Origin: WHSW01 sp963767475 | Lineage (GTDB): Bacteria; Actinomycetota; Thermoleophilia; Solirubrobacterales; 70-9 | Length of the DNA: 64,000 nucleotides | Reading direction: 5' to 3' | NCBI GenBank assembly: GCA_963767475.1 | Contig: CAVYEI010000002.1 | Coordinates: 62,001-126,000 of the forward strand | Shown: positions 53,937-61,800 of the stretch, one piece after another | Layout of the letters: each line of letters begins with the position of its first letter | Numbering within the stretch: the first letter of the stretch is position 1 | The notes under the pieces: model-generated | The model's database searches: none | The model's input: only the letters and a program-made list of their open reading frames with translations | Told to the model about the DNA's origin: nothing | Made by a program: the position numbers and the translations under genes

Positions 53937-54440
53937 ATGGACCTGGTCGTTCGCGCTGTTACGGCGCAGGATCGCGAGGCGGTCCACGAGATCCTTGGCA
54001 GCCCGCACGTGTTAGCGGGCACCATGCGTGTCCCATTCTCACCGCGGTCAGAGACCGAACGCCGCCTAAATGCCGCGCCGGGCACCTACCAGCTCGCGGC
54101 TGAGGCCGACGGGCAGGTCGTGGGATTTGGCGAACTGGTCACCCACCCGGATCAGCCCCGCCATCGCCACAGCGGTGAGATCAACCTAATCGCGACCCAC
54201 GCTGATTGGCTTCGGCGCGGGGTGGCGCGCGCGATCATGGCAGCCATGCTCGAGCTCGCCGACAGCTACCTGAATCTGAGCCGGCTGTCCTTGATCGCCT
54301 TCTCAGCTAACACCGCCGTGCTGGGGTTCTACGAAACCTTTGGTTTCCGGGCAGAGGGGACCATGCGCCAATTCGGTTACGGCCCAGACGGCTGGATGGA
54401 TGCGGTGATGATGGGTCGCCTGCGCGAACCGACCCCCTGA
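53937..54440 (+). CDS. GNAT-family N-acetyltransferase
   Basis: A 167-residue acetyl-CoA-dependent acyltransferase. The cofactor loop is WLRRGVARAIMAAMLE at about 90-105 (R/Q-x-x-G-x-A/G), preceded by GEINLIATHADW and followed by AFSANTAVLGFYETFGFRAEG. The family can acetylate small molecules, proteins or ribosomal N-termini; the substrate is unknown. Third-position G+C looks lower than in the neighbours, for example in the 54120-54200 stretch, which may indicate later arrival. It lies 24 bp after the exported hydrolase-like gene on the same strand. Confidence 0.88.
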   Translation: MDLVVRAVTAQDREAVHEILGSPHVLAGTMRVPFSPRSETERRLNAAPGTYQLAAEADGQVVGFGELVTHPDQPRHRHSGEINLIATHADWLRRGVARAIMAAMLELADSYLNLSRLSLIAFSANTAVLGFYETFGFRAEGTMRQFGYGPDGWMDAVMMGRLREPTP

Positions 54441-54494
54441 CCTCACGTCGCCCGAGGCGGTGCGTGTACGGCGTAGACTCGTCGCGGTACTGCG

Positions 54495-56135
54495 ATGACG
54501 TTCGAGCTCGAGACGGTCGACGATCTAATCGCAAGGGGGGAAGTCGCCCTTGCCGAATCGGAATGGGACGCAGCGCGCCGGTACTTCGAGTCGGCGCTCG
54601 ACCGCGAGGAGGCCGTCGCGGCGTGGGAAGGCGTCGCCGTGGCCACGTCCTGGCTGGGTGACACGGATGCCTCGCTCGCTGCGCGCGAGCAGGCCTTTCG
54701 CGCCCACCGCTCCGCTGGGAACACGGGCGGCGCCATGCGGATGGCCGGATGGCTCGCCAATGACGCTCTTCATTTCCGCGGCGACAACGCGATCGCCGCG
54801 GGCTGGCTCGAGCGGGGTCGCTCCCTGGCCGCGGACGAACCCACGAGCTCGGATTACGGCTGGCTGCTCGTGAACGAGGCCTATTACGCGCTTACGGTCG
54901 ACTCGGACCCGGCGCTGGCCGCGGAGAAGGCGCGGGAGGCTGCAGCCCTCGGGACGCAGTTCGACATCCCGGACCTGGAGGCGATTGGGCTCGCGATCGA
55001 CGGCTCAGCAGCAGTGATCGAGGGTCGCGTCGACGAGGGGCTGCGCCGCCTCGATCAGGCGGCGGCCGTGGCCGCGAGCGAGAAGTTCCTGCTACCGATC
55101 TCGCCCGCGTGGGCCCTGTGCATCATGATCGCCGTCTGCGAGCGCCTCGGCGACTTCGGCAGGGTCGCGCAGTGGTGCGAGTCGATGCGCCTGATGGGCG
55201 AGCGCCTGAACGGGCGGCACCTGATCGGCATCTGCCGAAGCTCGTATGGCCAGGTACTGGCGTGCAGGGGCGAGTGGCCGGAGGCCGAAGTGGAGCTGGT
55301 CGCCGCGCTGGCCGATCTGGAGGCGATGCGCCCCGGCATGGCACCTGACGGCCTCGCGCGCCTCGGCGAGCTGCGTGCGCGCCAGGGGCGCACCGATGAG
55401 GCGCGCGCAATGTTTGAACGCGCGGGCTCACATCGTGGGGCCCTCGTGGGTCTTGGGGTCCTCGCCCTCGACCGGGGGGACACCCGGGAGGCCGCCGACA
55501 TCGCCGAGCGGGTACTGCGTCGCATCGGCGACGCGGCGCCGATCGACCGGGTTCCGGCGCTCGAGCTCCTGGCGCGGTCGCGAGCGGCCGGCGGGGACCT
55601 CGATGCCGCCAACGGGGCCCTGGCGCAACTCGAGCGGGTCGTCCAGGGGCTACGGACGCCCTACCTCCGCGGTCGGGTTCGGCTGGTTGCCGGCGAGGTC
55701 GCGGAACTGAGCGGTGGGCACGAGGAGGCCAGACGGTGCCTCGAGGACGCGCTCGACCTCTTCGCGGAGTCCGCGGCGCCATATGAAGGAGCGCTCGCGC
55801 GGCTCGCCCTCTCACGTGTGCTCGCCTCCCAGGGGCGCGATGAAGCGTCGGCGGCCGAGGCCGAGGCCGCCCGGGAAGTGTTCACGACGCTGGGCGCTGC
55901 CCGCGACGCCTCCCGATCCGAGCAAGGTGGGGCGGCCGCCCTCGGGGAGCTGACGCCGCGCGAACGCGAAGTCCTCAAGCTCGTCGCGCAAGGATTTGGC
56001 GATGCCGCGATCGCCGAGCGACTCGTGGTGAGCCCCCACACGGTGCACCGGCACGTGGCGAACGTGCGCACGAAGCTCGGCCTGCCCTCACGAGCGGCGG
56101 CGGTTGCCTACGCCACGCGCGAGGGACTGCTCTGA
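54495..56135 (+). CDS. LuxR-family regulator with TPR-like sensor region
   Basis: A 546-residue regulator with a helical repeat (TPR-like) N-terminal part at about 5-450 and a C-terminal LuxR HTH at about 480-540 (LTPREREVLKLVAQGFGD, then PHTVHRHVANVRTKLGLPSR). Unlike the regulator at 20527 it lacks an ATPase domain. TAGACT at 54474-54479 is a possible -10 box 15 nt before ATG 54495. It lies upstream of and parallel to the two FAD oxidase genes and may control them (inference). Confidence 0.88.
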   Translation: MTFELETVDDLIARGEVALAESEWDAARRYFESALDREEAVAAWEGVAVATSWLGDTDASLAAREQAFRAHRSAGNTGGAMRMAGWLANDALHFRGDNAIAAGWLERGRSLAADEPTSSDYGWLLVNEAYYALTVDSDPALAAEKAREAAALGTQFDIPDLEAIGLAIDGSAAVIEGRVDEGLRRLDQAAAVAASEKFLLPISPAWALCIMIAVCERLGDFGRVAQWCESMRLMGERLNGRHLIGICRSSYGQVLACRGEWPEAEVELVAALADLEAMRPGMAPDGLARLGELRARQGRTDEARAMFERAGSHRGALVGLGVLALDRGDTREAADIAERVLRRIGDAAPIDRVPALELLARSRAAGGDLDAANGALAQLERVVQGLRTPYLRGRVRLVAGEVAELSGGHEEARRCLEDALDLFAESAAPYEGALARLALSRVLASQGRDEASAAEAEAAREVFTTLGAARDASRSEQGGAAALGELTPREREVLKLVAQGFGDAAIAERLVVSPHTVHRHVANVRTKLGLPSRAAAVAYATREGLL

Positions 56136-56256
56136 CGGCCGTGACATAGCGATATTGCCGGTTCCGGCCATCTTCGAAAGATGGCCGAAAGCGGCGAAGA
56201 TTCGGGGGAGAGGCGGCCGTAGGTTCACCGGCGTGATCGACGACAAGGAGCACGCC

Positions 56257-57663
56257 ATGTCCACCCAGCCCCTGGCCCGACCGGGCCTTCAAGCCACCCT
56301 CGCCGAGCTCCTCGCCGGCGAGGTGATCGCCCCAGACCACCCCGGTTACGACGACGCGCGGCGTGTCTGGAACCAGATGATCGATAAGCGGCCGGCGCTG
56401 ATCGCGCGCTGCGCGGATGCGCGCGACGTCGCCACCGCGGTGCGCTTCGCCCGCGAGCGCGATCTGCCACTAGCCGTGCGCGGCGGCGGCCACAACGTCG
56501 CCGGGACGGCCGTGTGCGACGACGGCCTCGTCATCGACCTGAGCCCGATGGGCGACGTCCGCGTCGCCGAGTCGGGGCGGACGGTCCACGTCGGCGGCGG
56601 CGCCACATGGGCGGACGTCGACGATGTCACCGCGCCACTCGGGCTCGCGGCTCCGGGGGGAGTCGTCTCCGAGACCGGCGTCGCCGGGCTCGCGCTGAGC
56701 GGCGGCGTCTCCCACCAGCGGCGCCGCGACGGGATGACCGTCGACAACCTGGTCTCGGCCGAGGTCGTTCTCGCCGACGGCCGGATCGTGCGCGCAAGCG
56801 CCGAGGAGAACCCGGACCTCCATTGGGCGCTTCGCGGGGGCGGCGGCAACTTCGGGGTCGTGACCTCCTTCGAGCTGCGACTCCACGAGCTGGGGCCGCG
56901 GGTCTTCGGCCTCAACGTCGCGTATTCGCTCGAGGACGCGGAACAGGTCATTCGCGGCTGGCGGGACGTCGTCGCCGAAGCACCGGACGAGCTCTCCACC
57001 GCGGGCATGGTGTGGTCGCTGCCGGTCGCCGACGAGCTACCCGTCGAGTTGCGCGGCAAGCCGTACGCCGGCATCGCGGGCATGTGGGCCGGCGATCCCG
57101 CCGACGGCGAACGCGCGACCCAGCGATTGCGCGAGCTCGCCACCCCGCTCCTCGACATGAGCGGGCCGATCGAGTACGTCGACTTTCAGTGTTCCCTCGA
57201 CCCCCTCTTCCCGGCTGGGCAGCGGCGCTACTGGAAGGCCCTCTACCTGGACGGGTTCTCTGACTCCGCGATCGCGACGACCGTCGAGTGGTCCGAGCGG
57301 CGCCCCTCGAACGACACGCTCGTCATCGTCCGCCACTGCGGCGGCGCGATGGCGCGGGTCGCACCCGAGGCGACAGCGTTCGGCGACCGCAGCTCCGAGT
57401 GGATGCTCAGCATCGACTCGACCTGGCATGACCAGGCGGACGACGAGGACAACATCGCGTACACCCGCGCGTTCTGGGACGCCGCGATGCCGTTCTCCGA
57501 CGGGAAGACGTACTTCAACTTCCCCGGCCTCCTGGAGGAGGGCGACGACGCCGTGCGTGCCAGCTACGGCTCCAACCACGCACGGCTCGAACGGATCAAG
57601 GCCGCGTACGACCCAGAGAACACGTTCCGGCTCAACCAGAACATCACGCCGGCGTCGTCATGA
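56257..57663 (+). CDS. FAD-linked oxidase (BBE-like), first of coupled pair
   Basis: A 468-residue VAO/BBE-type flavoenzyme. The FAD-binding PP-loop region is LAVRGGGHNVAGTAV, whose His (about residue 74) is the site of 8-alpha-histidyl FAD in relatives. VHVGGGATWADVD and GVSETGVAGLALSGG-like sequences follow. NFPGLLEEGDDAVRASYGSN and the terminal PENTFRLNQNI form the BBE domain. The conserved segment after the second glycine loop reads SHQRRRDGMTVDN rather than SGWLERKHGLACDN as in its partner. ATG 56257 has AAGGAG 6 nt upstream. The last codon overlaps the next start (ATGA). Confidence 0.9.
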   Translation: MSTQPLARPGLQATLAELLAGEVIAPDHPGYDDARRVWNQMIDKRPALIARCADARDVATAVRFARERDLPLAVRGGGHNVAGTAVCDDGLVIDLSPMGDVRVAESGRTVHVGGGATWADVDDVTAPLGLAAPGGVVSETGVAGLALSGGVSHQRRRDGMTVDNLVSAEVVLADGRIVRASAEENPDLHWALRGGGGNFGVVTSFELRLHELGPRVFGLNVAYSLEDAEQVIRGWRDVVAEAPDELSTAGMVWSLPVADELPVELRGKPYAGIAGMWAGDPADGERATQRLRELATPLLDMSGPIEYVDFQCSLDPLFPAGQRRYWKALYLDGFSDSAIATTVEWSERRPSNDTLVIVRHCGGAMARVAPEATAFGDRSSEWMLSIDSTWHDQADDEDNIAYTRAFWDAAMPFSDGKTYFNFPGLLEEGDDAVRASYGSNHARLERIKAAYDPENTFRLNQNITPASS

Positions 57664-59066
57664 CCGCGACCATCCCCGACACCCTGCAGCGGGAACTTCG
57701 GTTCCGCCTCCGCGGCGGCCTCCACGAGGCCGGCGATCCCGAATACGCCGACGCCTGCACGGTCTTCAACTCGATGATCGAGCGGCGGCCCCGGTTCGTC
57801 GCCGGCTGCGCGGCGCCGGACGACGTGATCGCGGCGCTCGCCTTCGCCGCGGAGCACGGGCTCGAGGTGGCGGTCCGCGGCGGCGGCCACTCGGTTACCG
57901 GCCGCTCGCTCTGCGATGACGGCCTGGTGCTTGACGTCCGCGGGATGCGGGACGTCGAGGTCGACGCACAGCGGCGTGTCGCGCGGGTCGGCGGCGGGGC
58001 CACGTGGGCCGACGTCGACCGAGCGACCCAGGCCCACGGCCTCGCCACAACCGGCGGTCGCGTCTCGACGACCGGGGTGGCCGGGCTGACGCTCGGCGGC
58101 GGCTCCGGCTGGCTCGAGCGCAAGCACGGACTCGCCTGCGACAACCTCGTCGCGGCTGAGCTCGTCACCGCCGACGGCACCCTGGTGCGCGCCTCGGAGG
58201 ACGAGAACCCGGAACTGCTCTGGGCCGTGCGAGGCGGCGGCACCAACTTCGGCGTCGTCACCTCACTCGAGCTCCGCCTCCACCCGCTGAACGCGGAGGT
58301 CCTCGCCGGCCTCGTCCTCCACCCCGGTGAACGCGGCCGCGACGTCCTGCGCTTGTTCCGGGACGTGATGGCCACGGCCCCGAACGAGCTCGGCCTCGCG
58401 TTCGCGTTTGTCACGGCGCCGGACGAGCCCGACGTCCCCGAGGAGCTCCGCGGACGGCCGGCGGTGATGGTCGCCGGGATGTACGCCGGATCGGTCGCCG
58501 ACGGCGAAGAGGCTCTGCGTGAGCTCAGGGCGTTCGGCCCGCCCGCCGCGGATTACTTCGAGCCGACCGCCTACGCGAGCTTCCAGTGCTCGATCGACGA
58601 CCCGCCCGGCTACCGCAACTATTGGACGGCCGAGAACCTCGCGGCCCTGCCTGATCGAGCGATCGACACGATCGCTCGGCGCTCCGCCGAGCTACCAGCC
58701 GGCCCGTCCCAGCTCTTCATCGTGCCCTGGGGCGGCGCCGTATCGCGGGTCGGCGAGGACAGCTCGCCGCTCGCCGGCCGCGACGCCGCATTCATCGTCC
58801 ACCCGCTGCTCATGTGGGAGGACGATGCGGACGACGAGCGCCTGATCGAGCTCGGGCGCGTATATAGGGACGACCTGCGCCCGTTCGCGAGTGGCGCCGC
58901 ATACCTGAACTTCGTCGGCGACGAAGGCGTCGACCGGGTGCGCGCCGGCTTCGCGGATCGGAGTTACGACCGCCTGGTCGAGATCAAGCGGACGTGGGAC
59001 CCGACGCACGTCTTCAGCGGCAACCAACGCCTGTTCCCGGCCGGGCCACGTCCAGGAGACGCGTGA
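57660..59066 (+). CDS. FAD-linked oxidase (BBE-like), second of coupled pair
   Basis: A 468-residue paralogue of the preceding protein, equal in length, starting at ATG 57660 inside the ATGA overlap. FAD-binding AVRGGGHSVTGRSLCDDG (His near 75), RVGGGATWADVDRATQ, GGGSGWLERKHGLACDN and AVRGGGTNFGVVTSLELRL are all canonical. The C-terminal BBE domain ends TWDPTHVFSGNQRLFP. Such enzymes oxidise alcohols, sugars or alkaloid-like amines with O2. The tandem pair may act on related substrates or as a heterodimer (inference). Confidence 0.92.
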   Translation: MTATIPDTLQRELRFRLRGGLHEAGDPEYADACTVFNSMIERRPRFVAGCAAPDDVIAALAFAAEHGLEVAVRGGGHSVTGRSLCDDGLVLDVRGMRDVEVDAQRRVARVGGGATWADVDRATQAHGLATTGGRVSTTGVAGLTLGGGSGWLERKHGLACDNLVAAELVTADGTLVRASEDENPELLWAVRGGGTNFGVVTSLELRLHPLNAEVLAGLVLHPGERGRDVLRLFRDVMATAPNELGLAFAFVTAPDEPDVPEELRGRPAVMVAGMYAGSVADGEEALRELRAFGPPAADYFEPTAYASFQCSIDDPPGYRNYWTAENLAALPDRAIDTIARRSAELPAGPSQLFIVPWGGAVSRVGEDSSPLAGRDAAFIVHPLLMWEDDADDERLIELGRVYRDDLRPFASGAAYLNFVGDEGVDRVRAGFADRSYDRLVEIKRTWDPTHVFSGNQRLFPAGPRPGDA

Positions 59067-59127
59067 TGACCGACCTCAGAGGCGCAACCAGCGGATCCAC
59101 GCTCGCGTTCGAACAAGGAGGACGACC

Positions 59128-60399
59128 GTGACCACAACCACCCGGAACATTCTCTGCCTGGTCCTGTCGCTGGCGACGCTATTGGTCGCCGCGGCTCCGG
59201 CCTCAGCGATGGAGTTCCTCGGCTCACTGGGTAGCGCATCGAGCTCGAGCTCCTCGCTCACGATGGCCTCCGCGATCACGGCGGACTCCACCGGCAACGT
59301 CTACGTCGGAGAGGCTTTCAGCGGTGAGGTGCAGAAGCTCGACACCGAAGGGCGCCTGGTCGACCGGCTGGACCTCGGGGCGGGCGACACGTCGATCCCC
59401 ACCGACATCGCCGTTGATTTCCAGGGCAACGTATACGTGGCCGCCACAGACGTGTCCGGCTCGGAGGCAAGCGGCGGCCGGATTCTCAAGTTCGATCGCG
59501 AGGGAAACCGCGTCGATTCCTTCGCACTGACTCAGCCCCTCGGGCGCAGCAGCCAGATCGTGACCGATTCGCACGGCGACCTCTACGTCCTCAGCGGCCG
59601 TGCGACGCCGATTCAGAGGTTCAGTCCCGATGGAACCCATCTGGGCAGTCTCGGCCCATCGACCCTTGACGGCGGCCGACTGCATCGAATCGCGATCGAC
59701 GGAGGAGACAACCTGTACGTGAGTGACGGCGGAAGCCGGATCTACCGGCTTGACACCGACGGGAACGTCCTCGACGCCTGGGGTGAGTCCGGGGCGAGCT
59801 CCGGCCAGTTTCAGACGCCGACGGCGATCGCTGCCGATCGAGCCGGCTACGTCTACGTTCTCGAGGCCGGTCGCCACCGCGTTCAGCAGTTCACGAGTGA
59901 TGGCGAGTTCGTGCATGGATGCGGCCGTGAGGGGTTTCAGGATCGCGAGTTCGAGCTCCCATACGACGTGGCGACTGGGCCGGCTGGCCGGGTTTACGTT
60001 GCCGACGTGGTCTCAGGTCGCTCGGAGAATCGCATCAAGCAGTTCGGCCAGAGCGGATCCGGCGGGGTCCCGTGCGACTTTCCGCCGCCCGTGGCGATCG
60101 TCGGCGATTCGAAATCGAGAGTCTCACGCCGTGGAGTCGTGAAGCTCGGACTCGAATGCAAGCTGCTGCGCAGTGCTTGCGACGGCACCATCGCGCTCAA
60201 AGCTCGCAGGGTAAGGCCGCATGCGACCACCCCCTATTCAATCGGGGCAGGCAGCACCGGGAAGGTAAGGCTCACGTTGCCGCCGAAGGCGCTGCGGCAG
60301 GTGCTGCGCGCCGGGAAGCGCGGGCTGCGCGTGGAGGTTGTCGTCAGCGCCGCCGCCGGTGTTCTCACCGAGACCAGCCGCCTGGTCGGGTCGCGCTAG
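59128..60399 (+). CDS. Secreted NHL-repeat beta-propeller protein
   Basis: A 423-residue exported protein. Signal peptide at about 1-28 (LCLVLSLATLLVAAAPASA). Six NHL blades cover about 30-310: SAITADSTGNVYVGEAFSGE, TDIAVDFQGNVYVAATDVSG, RIAIDGGDNLYVSDGGSRIY, TAIAADRAGYVYVLEAGRHR, YDVATGPAGRVYVADVVSGR. The last 110 residues form a Lys/Arg-rich beta domain with a Cys pair (LECKLLRSACDG). GTG 59128 has AAGGAGG 7 nt upstream. The stop TAG is followed directly by the ATG of the next gene. Confidence 0.88.
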   Translation: MTTTTRNILCLVLSLATLLVAAAPASAMEFLGSLGSASSSSSSLTMASAITADSTGNVYVGEAFSGEVQKLDTEGRLVDRLDLGAGDTSIPTDIAVDFQGNVYVAATDVSGSEASGGRILKFDREGNRVDSFALTQPLGRSSQIVTDSHGDLYVLSGRATPIQRFSPDGTHLGSLGPSTLDGGRLHRIAIDGGDNLYVSDGGSRIYRLDTDGNVLDAWGESGASSGQFQTPTAIAADRAGYVYVLEAGRHRVQQFTSDGEFVHGCGREGFQDREFELPYDVATGPAGRVYVADVVSGRSENRIKQFGQSGSGGVPCDFPPPVAIVGDSKSRVSRRGVVKLGLECKLLRSACDGTIALKARRVRPHATTPYSIGAGSTGKVRLTLPPKALRQVLRAGKRGLRVEVVVSAAAGVLTETSRLVGSR

Positions 60400-61308
60400 A
60401 TGTCGACGAACCTCGCCAAGCACCTGCGCACCAACGTCTACGGCCTGATCGCGATCTTCATCGCACTCGGCGGGTCAGCGATCGCGGCCAACCGGGCGGC
60501 CAAGAACTCGGTCACCTCGAAGTCGATCAAGAATGCTCAGGTAAAGACCAAGGATCTCGCCCCGAACTCCGTGAAATCGTCGAAGGTGATCGACGACTCG
60601 CTCACGGGTGCCGACATCCAGGAATCCACCCTGCAGGGCCTCGACAGTCCCGCCGTGCCAACCGGCGCGGCCGGCGGCGATCTCGCCGGGACCTTTCCGA
60701 ATCCGACGATCGCTGCGGACGCCGTCGGCGCCGGTCAGGTCGCGGATCAGAGCCTCACGGGTCTCGATGTGCTCGATGGGTCACTGACGGGCGACGATGT
60801 CGATGAATCCGCGCTCGGCTTTGCCGGCGGTGATATCACCGGCACGCTGGGGTCCGCCGCCGTGGCGCCCAACGCCGTCGGCAGCGCCGAGGTGATCGTC
60901 AACTCCCTCGACGGAAGCGACATCTCGGAGGGCGGCCTGGCAATCGGTGGAGATCTGAGCGGGTCCGTGGGCGCCGCGGATATCAACACGGGGACCGTCG
61001 GAGGCCCGGAGGTGGGCAACCGCTCGCTGACGCTCAATGACGTTGCGGTCGCCGATGCGGCTATCGGCAATACCGGATCCGGCGTCACCGTCGCCCCGGG
61101 CGCGTGCGTCAACGTGGCCACCGCGTTGAATAGCCTCCAGGTCGGCGACCTGGTCATCGTGGTGCCGCGCTCGACGTCGACGGGCATCTTCACGCCGCCC
61201 GTGCGCGTCACCACGGCGGGACAGTTCCCGCTCAGGATGTGCAATCACTCGACCACCAACGTGACCAACGCCTCTGCCGACGTCGACGTCTTCGCGATGC
61301 GGCCCTAG
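60400..61308 (+). CDS. Repeat-containing exported protein with signal anchor, unknown function
   Basis: A 302-residue protein. Residues about 11-30 are a hydrophobic signal (VYGLIAIFIALGGSAIAA). The middle consists of degenerate 8- to 20-residue repeats built on SLTGADI, SLTGLDV, SLTGDDV and GGDLSGSVGAADI, which probably stack into a beta-helix or left-handed roll. KNSVTSKSIKNAQVKTKDL near 35-53 begins the repeats. The C-terminal 80 residues form a beta-sandwich-like domain with two Cys. I know similar proteins from Thermoleophilia without assigned function. ATG 60400 abuts the previous stop, so it is co-translated with the propeller protein. Confidence 0.78.
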   Translation: MSTNLAKHLRTNVYGLIAIFIALGGSAIAANRAAKNSVTSKSIKNAQVKTKDLAPNSVKSSKVIDDSLTGADIQESTLQGLDSPAVPTGAAGGDLAGTFPNPTIAADAVGAGQVADQSLTGLDVLDGSLTGDDVDESALGFAGGDITGTLGSAAVAPNAVGSAEVIVNSLDGSDISEGGLAIGGDLSGSVGAADINTGTVGGPEVGNRSLTLNDVAVADAAIGNTGSGVTVAPGACVNVATALNSLQVGDLVIVVPRSTSTGIFTPPVRVTTAGQFPLRMCNHSTTNVTNASADVDVFAMRP

Positions 61309-61335
61309 GTGTAGCTACCCAACACGCTGATACAC

Positions 61336-61366
61336 GCCGGATCCCGCTTGAATGGCGGGATCCGGC
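61336..61366. terminator. Hairpin, possible bidirectional terminator
   Basis: GCCGGATCCCGC (61336-61347) pairs perfectly with GCGGGATCCGGC (61355-61366) across a 7-nt loop. It lies 28 bp after the stop of the repeat protein gene. No U-tract follows (TAAAT only), so it could equally be a processing or attenuation stem. Confidence 0.5.
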
Positions 61367-61369
61367 TAA

Positions 61370-61395
61370 ATCGGGGCGCCCGGATTTGAACCGGC
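61370..61395 (-). other. tRNA 3'-end-like remnant (T-arm and acceptor)
   Basis: On the minus strand CCGG-TTCAAAT-CCGG forms a T-stem and loop, followed by GCGCCCCGA resembling an acceptor 3' strand with discriminator base. No matching 5' acceptor or anticodon arm is present upstream, so this is a fragment, not a functional tRNA. Confidence 0.4.
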
Positions 61396-61500
61396 CCCGT
61401 GACTTAGCGTGGAGGGTCACCGCGGGTGTTGAACCCACCTCGCTCCTCGGAAATGCTGTGAGATTCGCTCAAATTGCTACCACGAACGCTACCCCGGGTG

Positions 61501-61650
61501 ATGACCGGATCTCGCCGGCGAACGCGCCCAAGGATCTTTGAAGATCTAGTTGAGTGGACCTTCACCCGTGCTGACCTCGACCGGGTGCTGGCGGATCAAG
61601 AAACGCACCTGGAACAGTCGCGCGAACGAACCCGCCGACTTGTCTACTAG
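61501..61650 (+). CDS. Possible small ORF, 49 residues, unknown
   Basis: ATG 61501 to TAG 61650 encodes a basic N-terminus (MTGSRRRTRPRIFEDLVEW) and an amphipathic helix with VLADQETHLEQSRERTRR. It could be the remnant of a larger protein, perhaps from a mobile element, but nothing is recognised and no ribosome site is visible. It may not be translated. Confidence 0.25.
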   Translation: MTGSRRRTRPRIFEDLVEWTFTRADLDRVLADQETHLEQSRERTRRLVY

Positions 61651-61742
61651 CTCCAGTGCGCCTCGAGCGTCATGCCATCAGACTTCGTGGTCTCCGCCGT
61701 GCCGCACTCGACGCTGATGGCGACAGCGACCTTCAGGCGGCT

Positions 61743-61782
61743 CCCCAAGCTTGGGGTCGCGGGTTCGAATCCCGTCCCCGCT
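61743..61782 (+). other. 3' half of a class-II-like tRNA (remnant)
   Basis: CCCCAAGCTTGGGG (61743-61756) could be the long variable arm of a Ser/Leu-type tRNA. It is followed by a full five-pair T-arm GCGGG-TTCGAAT-CCCGT (61759-61775) and CCCCGCT (61776-61782) in acceptor position. A partner AGCGGGG is absent upstream, so only the 3' half exists. Such 3' halves are what integrating elements leave at attachment sites. Confidence 0.4.
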
Positions 61783-61800
61783 TTCGGATCTTCAGACGGG

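Larger units (their letters stand above)
61309..61800. other. Intergenic region with hairpins and tRNA-like T-arms
   Basis: About 490 bp between convergent large genes. It contains a 12-bp perfect stem (61336-61366), three T-arm-like hairpins (61370-61395 and 61422-61438 on the minus strand, 61759-61782 on the plus strand), a 14-bp palindrome (61743-61756) and a possible 49-codon ORF at 61501-61650. No complete tRNA cloverleaf could be folded by eye. The composition is lower in G+C than the flanks. Confidence 0.55.

Noticed and set aside
61239..61541. A 100-codon plus-strand frame across the T-arm hairpins
   Set aside because: It overlaps the 3' end of the repeat protein gene in another frame and its RPDLNRPRD segment is only the translation of a tRNA-like T-arm.
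61690..61782. A complete tRNA, possibly selenocysteine type (TTCA in a loop-like place)
   Set aside because: No five-pair anticodon stem, no D-arm and no 5' acceptor match; only the 3' half can be folded.
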